Shown here piece by piece: positions 20,816-30,926 of a stretch of DNA of 64,000 nucleotides. The notes under the pieces were generated by a model that had not been told where the DNA came from, did no database searches, and saw only the letters and a program-made list of their open reading frames with translations. The stretch is from Calycina herbarum (Eukaryota; Ascomycota; Leotiomycetes; Helotiales; Pezizellaceae): positions 310,001 to 374,000 of the forward strand of contig LLEY01000016.1 of the NCBI GenBank assembly GCA_001414485.1. The letters run 5' to 3'. Within the stretch, counting starts at the first letter, position 1, and the number at the start of each line of letters is the position of its first letter. A program made the position numbers and the translations under genes.

Positions 20816-23800
20816 TGTTTTTTCTAGGTTCCTAAGTGTTCTCTAAGTATAGGTAATCTAACTATTTAATTAAATACTTAATCTTGCCTTTAATAGTTTT
20901 ATAGTTAAGAATCCTTTTAACTTTATATTCAGTGTTTGGATTAACTGGTTGAATTTCTATAAATAGGGCTGGTGGTACTCCTGGTAGTGCTAGTTTAAGC
21001 AAGGATATATAGAATACTAGATAGATGTTTATTATCTTTGGTAGTGCTAATTTATAATTTAAAGGTCCTTTAATACGTTTAATTTTAAATAGTCTAAGTT
21101 TTTTATAATCTAATTTATTACTTAGTCTTTTTATGTTAATGTTTTTTTGTATTAAGTAGACTTTATCCTCCTCTTTTAGCGTTGGCTCCTAACTACGTCG
21201 TTTATTATAGTAGTATATATTTCTTTCTACTATAAATTATAGGTCTTCTATAAGTTCCTTATATAGACTCTTGATTTTCGAGACCTGAACATGAGTAAGT
21301 TGGTTATTAATAGTCGTAGATAGTGGTTCTTAATACACTGTTAATTTATACCTAAAATTAGTGTAGAATAGCGTAATAAGTGTTATTTCTGTTACTAAAC
21401 TATTGTAGGTAAACTATACTAAGGGTAATAGTTCTACCTAGTTGTCTTACTAGTAGTTTATATAATAACGAAGGTATGTTTTAACTACTTAATTTATCTG
21501 TTCGTTTCCTCTATTTATTTAAGAGTAAAAAGCTGTCGAAAGCTTTCTTTTTATACCTAATTGTTCTATAAGAGTAATCTAAAATTTTAAGGTAAAGAGC
21601 TTGTCTCTGTCTAAGAGTATCTCTTTAGGTAGTTTATATCTTAAGACTACTTCTCTAAGGAATATAAATACTAATTCCTTAGCTATACTTAACTCTATAT
21701 ATACTATTAGAATTATATACTTTATAAGTTGTTTTATAATAACTAGGATTACGTTATATTTAACTCCTATTATTAGATCTTTAGATTTTAGTAATTTAAT
21801 AATAAAATCTATAGATATTAATTTCTAAGGTACCTATAGTATTAGAGTAGTATTTATCTATCTATAAGGAGTATAGTAGGAAGCCTTATTCCTAGTATAA
21901 GTATTATATTCTACTATTACTTCCTTAACTATTATAGATAACTGATTAATATAGTAGTATTATCTTATCCTCTAGAGAGTTCTACGAATTCCTTAGTATT
22001 TATAAGTAGGCGCTGTATAGTACTCCTATACGAACTCCTTTATATACGAGCTAGGAACCTATAGTTTCCCTTTTATATACTAATTATAACCTTCGTATAT
22101 ATTCTAAATTTTATCTATCTATATATCGTTTATCGCCGCTATCTTATATATAGTAGATACTAAGTCTCTGTTCTTAAGAGTTTTTAAGATTACGATCTTT
22201 TTATACTCTTTATCTCTCTTATATCTAGGTTTCTAACTAAGAGTATTAGCTTAAGTATTTAACATTCCTTTTATATATTAAATAATAATATCAAATCCTC
22301 TTAATATCTCTAACTATCTAGCTAATCGTCTTATTATAAGTTCCTTAGTTATTATAAATGTTCTAAGATTCTTATAGTTAGATAAAACTATAACTAGGTG
22401 TTTTACTAACTATAAATAGATTCTCTAGTATTCTAAGGCTAATACTATAGTAAGTAATTCCTTGTCAAAGATGCTATAGTTTTATTATACTAGGTTAAAT
22501 ATCTTAGAATAATATATAATAGGTATAAGTTTTCTCTTATTATTTAGTTATAAGTAAACCGTACCTACTACTATATCCGAGGCGTCTGTTTCGATTATAC
22601 TAGGCTTATCTACATCGAAATCGTATAAAATAGGTTTTTCTATAAACTTTGCTTTAATTTTCTAAAAAGTATTCTCTATCTAATTATTCTATATAAACTT
22701 AATAGCTTTTTTAACTAGTTTCGACATTAGTTTAGCAATCTTTATATAGTCTTAAATAAATAGATAGCAAAAGTTTATAAATCTAAGGAAGGACTATATA
22801 TCTTTTATATTTTCTAGTAATTTCTAGTTTAAAACATCTTAGATCTTTACTAGATCTATTTCTATTTTTCCTAGGCTAAATACCTATCTTAGGAAAAGAG
22901 TCTAAGTTACTCTAAACTTGTATTTTAAGAGTTTTAACTAAGAGTTTACTCTTATAAGTCGTTGTAAAACTTCTTTAATATAATCCTTATATTCTTCTTC
23001 TTTTTCTAAAAAGATTAAGATATTATCTAAGTAATATATTACTATTACTTCTAGAAGATCTCTTAGAATATTATTATTTTATCTCTAATATATAGCTAGT
23101 ATATTATAAAGTCTAAATAGTATAACTATATATTTATAAAGGCCTAATAGTAAAGTAAATACTATCTTCTATTTATCTCCAACTTTTATTTATATAAGTT
23201 TATAAGCGTTTTGTTAATCTAGTTTTATAAATCGTACTACCTTACCTAACTTGTTCTACAAGTACTAGCTAGGTAGTAGTAGGTAAGCGTCCTTAACTAT
23301 AGCATGATTTACTTCTTAGTAATTAATATATACTCTTCTATCTAGATCGTCTTTCTTCTTAATAATAAGTATATTTAAGGTAATTAGTAACTTAGATCTT
23401 CTAATATATCCCTTTTTAATACCTTCCTTTATATAACTTTCTATTCTTTATAGGCTTTTCTAGTTATATAACCGAAGTTTCTACTTTAAGAGGTAATAAC
23501 CCTCTTTTAGTTTAATCTTATAATCCTATAAGCAATGTTCTAGTAAGGCTCGTAAGTCTTCTAGGTTCTTGAACAAAGCTTTAAATTCTCTATACTATAT
23601 AGGTATTTCGTTATCAGCTGTCCTACTAACCTGTAGAGGACCCTAGGTAAGGTGTTCTAGCGTCTTAGAAGAGGTGGCGCTAACCTCGTTCCAGCCTTAA
23701 AGTTATAATTATAAGCCTACGTAATTACATCAACTAAAGGTTATTATTTAAGCCTTCTAATTAATATCTAGATTATATTCCTTAATCTATAGTATACTAA

Positions 23801-25922
23801 GTATTACTTCCTTACTTCCTATTTTAATAATATTGAATTATATATCTAAGTAGTATCTTTTAATAGTAATATTTATTAGAATAGTTTACTAGTTAATAAT
23901 TCTATCCTAGTATATAACATCTATTCTATTAACCACTTCTAAGTAGTATAGCCTTATATCTTTAATTAGAACGTTTAGCTTCTTCTAAGCTATTAGAGAA
24001 AGGAAATTACCCGTTACTCTTAAATTAATTAAGACTTAGAGTTCCTTTCCTCTTATCTTTGCTATTACTATAAGTTGATTTTCTCTAGAGGTAGCGTTTA
24101 ATTCTCTAATTATCGGTTAGTAGAGTTCTCTCTATACTAACTCTGTTTCTTAATCTATATTATATTTATTTATCTCTTAAAAGATTATACTAAATAATTT
24201 TCTACTTCTTAGTTCTTAAAATATTACCTTAACTTTTCTAATTAAAGCGACTATAGTATACTAGCCTTCTATTTCTAGTATAGCTTCTTTACTATTAGGT
24301 AGTATACTTAAAAAACTAGGTTTAGAGTATCTTATAAAGTCGTTAGAACCCTGCTATTACTATAAGCTAGTTTCTTCTTATATATCTATAACTATCTAAA
24401 TATCTCTTATCTTAGGTGTACTAGATAGCTTACTAGATACTACTTATTTTAGTCTAGGTTCTTTAAATTCGATAGTTTCCCTTCTAGTAATAAGGCTTAC
24501 TAAAGTTATTCTATCCTATTTATTCTAAACTATTTTATAGGTAGTTAAAATAGTAGAGTTAATTCCTTAAGTAGAATATAGGCTCTAGAAATTAGGTTTC
24601 TAGTTTTCTATATATATCTATCTATTCTCTCTTTTAAAGGTTCTAATAAATGCTTATATTTCGTCTTATTTAAGCTTATATATTCCTAGATCTACTTCTA
24701 ATAAGTTAGATATCGATTCTAATAACTCTAATAAACTTATTAATAGTAGTAATTTATATTCTACTTAAAGAGGTAATTTATAATCTATTTCTAACTATAT
24801 ATTATAATATTCTTTAAGTAATAGATCTCTATTATCATTAGTATCCTATACCTTACTAACTTATAACTTAATTCCTTTATTTAGCTATAAGTATATAGCG
24901 TCTACTATTATATCTATAGCGTCTATTTTAATTTATATACTATAATCTCTAGCCTCGAGTTCTTCGTCTGTAAGTTCGATTTTTTCTAGTAAAGCTACTT
25001 TTTTTTAGATAGTAGCGTTAGCTTATTTCCCTTTAGAGTCTTTCTTCTTACTATACTTATTTACTTTATAGCTAGGAAGACTATAATTATAACATAAGTT
25101 CTACTTACGTCGACGATTTCGCTCTTTCTAAGACAGTCCTCCTTTCTAGGAGTTTTCTTTCTTAGATTCTTTCTCTAAAACCTATAATTTCTAGGTAGTA
25201 TCGATTTCTATAGAGTCTCTATAATCTTTTCGTCTACCCTTTCTATATTAATAACTATAACTTCCTTTCTTCTCTAGATTCCTTTTATAAATATAGTTAT
25301 CGATTCTAATTATATTATTTATTAATTTATTTAATATATCTAGAAAATCCTCTTATACGAGTTTATCCTTTATATTGTCTTTAAGTCTATAATAGAATTG
25401 TTTACGTAATACTTCATCGTTCTATCCTATCTATATAGAGTACTATTAAAATTATAAGACATATTTAATAGCTGACCCCTTTTACCTAAGTATATACAAA
25501 GCTCTAACTACCTTCTTTTTTATATCAACATCCTTAAAAGCCTAGTTAATTCTATCCCTAAACCCTTAAACATTTCTAAACAAATCCCTTATCTTCTTAG
25601 ATATTTAAAGAGAGACTTTTCCCTCAGCTATTTTATTTACCTAGTAGTCCTCTAGGTATAGTTCTAACCAGTTATAAGCTACCCCTTCTAAATAGGTAGA
25701 CAACTATATAACCTAGTTAGTTTTATTTCTAAACTAAGTATAATAAAAGTTTAAGTAAAGGGAAGCTTTTATTAAGAACTCGGCTAGTTTCTTAGGTAAG
25801 CTATTAAATAGCTTTAGAAGAGGAAGTTTCACTTCCTCTCGAAGAGTAGTAACTAGTGTAACTAGGGGGTTTACAGCTGGCTTTAGTAGAGTAGTTCTCG
25901 GAGTAGAAGAGGTTGCTAACAT
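20816..25922 (-). pseudogene. Gypsy gag-pol remnant (gag, RT, RNase H, integrase, chromodomain)
   Basis: Gag starts at the ATG at 25922 (MLATSSTPRTTLLK). The CCHC knuckle near 25080-25110 reads CYNYSLPSYKVNKY, with Tyr in place of later Cys and His. The reverse transcriptase active site near 23016-23040 reads YYLDNILIF instead of YLDD. RNase H keeps TDAS near 22600. Integrase lies around 21900-21300. The chromodomain at about 20995-20850 reads YKVKRILNYKTIKGKIKYLI followed by LDYLYLENT. Gln and Trp codons are widely converted to TAG/TAA. Pol may end slightly inside the antisense ORF. No functional protein is possible. Confidence 0.85.
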
Positions 25923-25956
25923 AGTAGTAATCTTACTTCTAAGCAGGTACTTAAAG

Positions 25957-26389
25957 TATAACAAAACTTAAACGAACTAAACAAAGATAACTAAGTCTCG
26001 AAGATTAGTATATAGTAAGAAGTATAAATGCACCGGGTTGTTTACTTAGAAGTAAACTCGTTACTTATATTAAAGATATTAAACAAGATGATAAGATTAA
26101 TAACTAAAGTTGAGCACGAAGCTCCTATCTAATAGCAGACGTACTAGTCTTATATAGAACTGTAGTCCCTCGTTCTAATCGCTCTAGTCGCTCACCCTAA
26201 TCGCTTTAGTCGACAGGCGACTTAAGCGACTTAGGCAACTAGATTACGTGATGTTCCTCACTAAAAGAAATCCATAGATCGCTTAGCTAGTCTAAGGATC
26301 CTTCTTCTATAAGAGTTTCCGATAGTGCTTAACCTGTTAGAGCGCCGCCTGGTCTTCACTCGTCACATACTTACACGTGATTCGTGACA
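25957..26389 (-). repeat. Gypsy 5' LTR (433 bp, RIP-mutated)
   Basis: Begins TATAACAAAACTT (from TGTAACGAAACTC) and ends GATTCGTGACA, the same length as 19651-20083. Just inside it on the minus strand is CTTTAAGTACCTGCTTAGAAG, which recurs inside the 5' LTRs of the other two Gypsy copies (43258, 50925). Confidence 0.92.
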
Positions 26390-26394
26390 CTTAT
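26390..26394 (+). repeat. Gypsy target-site duplication, right copy (CTTAT)
   Basis: CTTAT immediately after the LTR terminus GTGACA, matching 19646-19650. Confidence 0.92.
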
Positions 26395-27170
26395 CCACTC
26401 CCTTCGACTACCTGACGAACAGCGACACCGATGCGGACAATACTAACCTAGGTAGCGCCCGTTAGTGGGCATAGTACTGTAAGGACCCCGCGTACCCCAA
26501 GTACTAGAGCGCCTAGTCCTCTAAGTCAAACTTCTGGCTGCTTCTGTATAAGACGGCTATACACCGCGCAGATGTACGAACATACACGGGTAGGACGTCG
26601 AGAGCTAGCGAGGGCGTGGAGGGTTAAGAGACTAGGAGATGAAAGAACAACAGCAGCCTAAGCCTACTCTAGCACAGAATAGTACTACGCCGAGTAACAA
26701 GTAGGTCGCGGTGGCGTAGACTTTTAAGACAAAACATGCTTTCGTCTTTGTTCGCGAGATCGTTATATTTAGTAGTAGAATCAACTTGCAACAGGTTGGG
26801 CCAGGTCATACTTAATATCCACAGGTATATTCGTTTACAACTCTAAGAAGATCCGATTTTCTAAGACGGCCACAGTGCTTGATCCCGCCCATAGCGCTGT
26901 CAACTGGTAGGAGGTAGAACACTCCTCGAGACACAGCTACAAACTAGTATCAAAGATTTAAGTTAAGAGTCTAGCCTCAACACAAAGACTGCTTACTAAT
27001 AACTTGTAGGCGAACTATAACTCCATCTTCTATTACGCTAAGAATATTATAAACATTAATTATGTCCGATTTCCTGCCTCCAAAAAACCAAATCCGAACT
27101 AAAGGAAATAAGAAACAATTCTCTATTCTTTCGTATAATAGTCTTATATCATCCGCGTAACTAGTGCTCT
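26395..27170 (+). pseudogene. Degraded frame beyond the Gypsy insertion, unidentified
   Basis: Continuation of the target of the Gypsy insertion. Patches of plus-strand frame can be read with TAG/TAA at likely Gln positions (for example EMKEQQQPKPTLAQNSTTPS near 26640). No diagnostic domain is visible. RIP is lighter than inside the Gypsy. The expected left end of the pogo element at 27171-29455 should lie here but was not found; the Gypsy insertion or a deletion may have removed it. Confidence 0.35.
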
Positions 27171-28829
27171 CTATAGCGCTAGCGCATCGATTATCAGCGC
27201 TACTTCTAGCTCTGGCTCTGGCTCTGCTTCTGGCTCTACTGCTTCTAGCTCATCTGCCTCTAGCGTAGCACTCTTACGCTTCCGACCACGTTTCCCCTTA
27301 CCCTTAATAATCTCCTTCGTAGCACGCGCTACTCGTACTACCTCGATATCCTCAAAGCTTATTACCTTCGCCTTCCCTAGTACGATTAACCTAGTTGATC
27401 GACAAACTTTAACTTCGTTATTCATTCTAGTTAACATCTAATTTTAATTACAAAGGAGGGCACGTTCAGCAAAGGATATCTAAGCAGTATTAGCAAGTTT
27501 CTACATATTCCTCTCTAAGCGCTATATACTCGTCCTATTAAGCGTATAAGCATCTTGTTTAATTAGATTATATAGCGACGTAAGACCCTCTACTAATACT
27601 AGCGTCATAGGCGTTTATAGTACTTCGTCCTAATAATAAGAACTCACCTTTATATCATCGACCCTCGGAATAGTTAATTAAGCAGGGAGCTTCGGTTTTA
27701 CTCTAAGGACTCTGTCTAAGTTAAACAGAAACAAACCACAGGCCGCCTATACTTTCGTAATATTTCTCTTCGTAAACGCCTTTTCTCTTACAGAGCTATA
27801 CAGAGAGGTGAAATGTTACTTACCGACTATATTTACACCTCCTCGAAACAGCCTATCAGCCTTATTATAGTAGGCTTCCTTCAAGAGTCTAAACACTCCG
27901 ACGTTATAAGGCTACAGCTTGTGAGAGGTATAAGAGAGGAGGCGACACAGGATAATATTATTTTCGAAACAAAACTCTAAGGCTTCGAGGGTCTCGTGCG
28001 TCCCGAAGCCGTCACAAATCAGCACCCGTGGCTTCTAGTTAGCCTATCCTCTAGTTTAGGGATTAAACACGCGCTTAAGCCATTCTAAGCTAATCTTAGA
28101 ATCAGTGTACCCAGATTCAAAGCATGCATAGTGCTATCCAGGGGTAGGGAACGTGGTCCAGTTGCTTCAATAGGTAGTAGCTGGCTAAATAATTATTAGT
28201 AGTAAAGACCTACTGCTTACACTAATGTATTCGATAGCGGTAACTATTGTACGCTTGACTCCCGCGCCTCTATAGTCTCGCGGATCGTCCTTACTTATAA
28301 GGACCTTGATAGAGCCAAGCATATACAATATAACACCCGTCTCGTCTATGTTATAGACGTTCTCTAGAAGGATGGCCGGATCTTCTAATACCTTTCTAAC
28401 CACCTTAAACCAATATATTATCTTATCATAGATATTATTCTCATAGCGTTCCTACACCATCGCCCTCACTCGTCGTGATTTAAGTACTAGATAACGCTTC
28501 TAAAAGGCTTAAGCCTAGTTCTTGCCCAGTAGCTTAGTCGCTTTATTCGAACGCTGGTAGGTAATACTAAAGGCGAGAGAAGGTAGATACTTAATTCGCA
28601 TAGGATTCCCAAGGTCAGCTATCAGTTTCAAATACTTTTCGAGGGCTTTCTCCTCCAACAGAGTAAGATACTGTTAGCTTTAGGCCTTCTCTTCTTTCAA
28701 GCGCCGCCTATGATCACGATGATAAATAGTAGTCAGAGAGACTCCGCTACGTTTTGATCTAGCATCGTATGTTCGAGGCTCTCCCAGCAAGGAGGCCTCT
28801 ACAAGAGCGTTACTGGCGCAGTCACTCAT
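27171..28829 (-). pseudogene. pogo-like transposase (CENP-B/DDE type), inactivated copy 2
   Basis: From an ATG at 28829 (MSDCASNALVEASLLGEPRT) a frame of about 552 codons runs to 27171, matching copy 1. It has an N-terminal helix-turn-helix part (YDARSKRSGVSLTTIYHRDH), then the DDE-1 domain with NVYNIDETGV (first Asp intact, near 28340), LICDGFGTHE (second Asp intact, near 28000) and PYNVGVF, where Asn replaces the third Asp (near 27910). The C-terminus is basic and Glu-rich with KGKGKRGRKRKS. Roughly a dozen TAG/TAA codons replace Gln or Trp. It would have catalysed cut-and-paste transposition at TA sites. It is better preserved than copy 1 but still inactive. Confidence 0.88.
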
Positions 28830-29455
28830 AGGGCATTACCTCCGTATCTAACATAGAGATGGGGATAGGATTAGAACAACTAAGTAGCGGATTAGCGCGA
28901 CGAGTAGCAACTAGGTATAGGATTAGACACGTAACTTGTAGAACCTTCTAGAAGAACACTATAGTACACTATGCTTCACGTAATATATAAAAAGATTTAG
29001 GATAAAATACAACTTACGTAGTTGTAAATACAATATTAGGTAAGGGCGATAAATCCTTCCTCGCTTATTAAGATGCGGAATTTTATATACCTCCTACCTT
29101 TGTCCAGATAACCTTAGTAGGCAAGTTTCCTTATACTCTATATCTTCAAACTTTAGAGCTGCATTTAAATATAATAGAAGCCCTATACTACGGCCCCGAA
29201 TTCCAAAAACAGGTTAATAGTTATAATAGAACAGGGGGTAATAGCTATAGCAGCTTTTGACGCTTCTAATAGGACGATCAGTAGTAGAGCCAAACTAGAG
29301 TATTTTCTAACTACAGGTCAAGCTCTCATAGAGAAATAGTTAAAGAACAATAGTAAAAGATTATAACTTTATATATTTATGTAGTAGAGATTTAAGACCA
29401 CTGAACTATAAATTTTTTCGGCACACCGGTTTTTTCGGCATACAGGGATAGACGT
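28830..29455 (-). mobile_element. pogo copy 2: 5' region and terminal inverted repeat
   Basis: The element end, read from 29455 leftward, is ACGTCTATCCCTGTATGCCG, followed by a second 17-base unit and A/T-rich leader. TA lies at 29456-29457. The leader past the repeat resembles the arm at 7547-7977 (shared text like TTCTTTAACTATTT), so these are 5' ends of one family. It does not match the L-type region of the NLR unit beyond the first ~50 bases. Confidence 0.75.
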
Positions 29456-29457
29456 TA

Positions 29458-30354
29458 TTACAAACATTGACTTCGAATAGTAGTATCGTGACTAGATGCT
29501 TATATAGTATCTAGCTCTATTCAAGTCAAACTTCAGTAAAAAATTGCATAAGATCCAAAGTTATAATTTTGTGTTACTCTTATTACGCTTTCAACAAACT
29601 CCATTTCCAGCTCTTTTAATTCATCATTTGTAGTCAGGTAGGAGAAAAGGTAAGCTATAATCTGCTCAAATGGCAGTCACGTTACAGTCCCCAATTTGGC
29701 TGCCCTATGACTCTTCTGGAGTATCATTTTTTATACATATATAGTAGTTTTTTTTTTCGAGATCAAGCGTCCTTAGTCAACTATCAACAATCAAAATGTA
29801 TAGTATTATCATTTTTGCCGACAAGGATTCTATAGATCGCTATCGGCAATAGCTTGAAGTACGGAGGGAGAAGAGGAGAGAGTTCTTGCGAAAAGTTTTA
29901 CCTTGCTTGCAACCTGTAGTTAGCGAGGACCAGCATAAAGCAATACAGGGAGCGAATCATAATGTCGAGGAGAATAAACTAGTAGATGACACATCCAAAA
30001 CCTCTCTTTTACTGTCTAAGAAAGCAATGAACTGAGCTGTTAGCAAATAAGGAGCTGCTTAAAGGAGGTAGATTTCATAAAAGCTGTCTATTTGGGAGGG
30101 GTCGTGTCTAGGTTAGAAACTGCTATAGAAAATAACATCAAACTCTGTATGTGAATTGAGATCGCCTTAGTCGTTCTGGAAGTCCAATAGCTCCCGGAAG
30201 TAGCATAGCTCCTGGAAGCAAGGTTCCCGAGACCGTAGTAGCTCCCAGGAGTAAAGTTCCCAGGAGCGTATGGGCTTCCAGGATCGTGGTAGTTCCTGGG
30301 AGAAAATATCCCAGGAGTAAAAAAACTCCTGGGATGAATTCAGAACAAAGTCAC
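29458..30354. other. Intergenic sequence with an inverted-repeat cluster, no gene seen
   Basis: Lightly mutated sequence between the pogo copy and the NLR unit. No supported ORF. The end, 30175-30340, holds the CTCCTGGGA cluster listed separately. Confidence 0.45.
30175..30340. repeat. Cluster of imperfect CTCCCAGGAG repeats in both orientations
   Basis: About seven imperfect copies of a self-complementary-like motif (CTCCCGGAAG, CTCCTGGAAG, CTCCCAGGAG, TTCCTGGGAG, ATCCCAGGAG, CTCCTGGGAT) spaced about 20-30 bases apart. The last two form a perfect 10-bp hairpin (30308-30317 with 30326-30335) around TAAAAAAA. It lies just outside the left terminus of the NLR unit. Confidence 0.75.
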
Positions 30355-30356
30355 TA

Positions 30357-30422
30357 ACGTCCGTCCCTGCGTAGCGAGAAACCCACCGTGCCGAGAAAAA
30401 TAATGGGTACTTTGACTTTGAG
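30357..30422 (+). repeat. Left terminal inverted repeat of the NLR unit
   Basis: Contains a short ACGTCCGTCCC end followed by two 17-base units (TGCGTAGCGAGAAACCC and ACCGTGCCGAGAAAAAT) and then GGTACTTTGACTTTGAG. It pairs with 35167-35232. Confidence 0.88.
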
Positions 30423-30926
30423 CAACTTAAAGTCTATGCATACATCGACACACCTTATAATTTTATGTAAGTCGTATTCCGCGGCTACTCCTGGATATTC
30501 TAAACCCCTCCCACTAGTGAATGGCATTCGTATCGTTGCCCTCACGCCTGATTTACGGATAATCTCATTTTATAGCATAATAGAGTTCCTTAAAAATAAC
30601 TCGATGATTTAGCTTTTATTTCCTAAGATATATATAAAAGAGTCGCATCTGATTTTACAGCCTGATTTTTATACTAGAAATTGTTATGAGCGTTATAGCT
30701 GCTGTAGTATGCAAATTCATGCTAGATCGCCACCCGGGTCGGTACCTCAATCAAGCAGCCCCGCAGGTGACTTGATTTACGTAATCATTGCAAGCATATA
30801 AGTCAGCTCCTTCACAACATCTGGACATATACACTCCAAGGTAAGTTAAATGACTAGAATTTTTTTGGGTATAAACATGTAAAGGAAGAACTATTATATA
30901 TGAGATGTTCGCTATAGAGCTATAGG
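30423..30926. other. Conserved L region and 3' flank of the NLR gene
   Basis: Sequence parallel to 16064-16440 up to about 30770, then about 150 bases of gene-proximal 3' flank that would hold the 3' UTR. No ORF is conserved between the two L copies, so the 74-codon frame at 30388-30612 is not taken as coding. Confidence 0.6.

Larger units (their letters stand above)
19651..26389 (-). mobile_element. Complete chromodomain Gypsy retrotransposon (chromovirus-like), RIP-inactivated
   Basis: A 6739-bp element with two 433-bp LTRs, a perfect CTTAT duplication, a polypurine tract and, on the minus strand, gag, reverse transcriptase, RNase H, integrase and a terminal chromodomain. The order with integrase after RNase H and the chromodomain at the end places it in the Metaviridae chromovirus lineage. 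Chromodomains of such elements direct integration to heterochromatin. The interior is full of stops from RIP. The 3' part (left end: 3' LTR and antisense ORF) is clearly less mutated than the interior. It inserted into the frame starting at 19571. Confidence 0.93.

Noticed and set aside
15998..29455. A single 13-kb transposon from the terminus at 15998 to the one at 29455
   Set aside because: The termini are of similar sequence with TA outside, but the regions behind them are of different types (L region versus pogo 5' leader) and the content is a series of unrelated insertions. Two broken elements explain it better.
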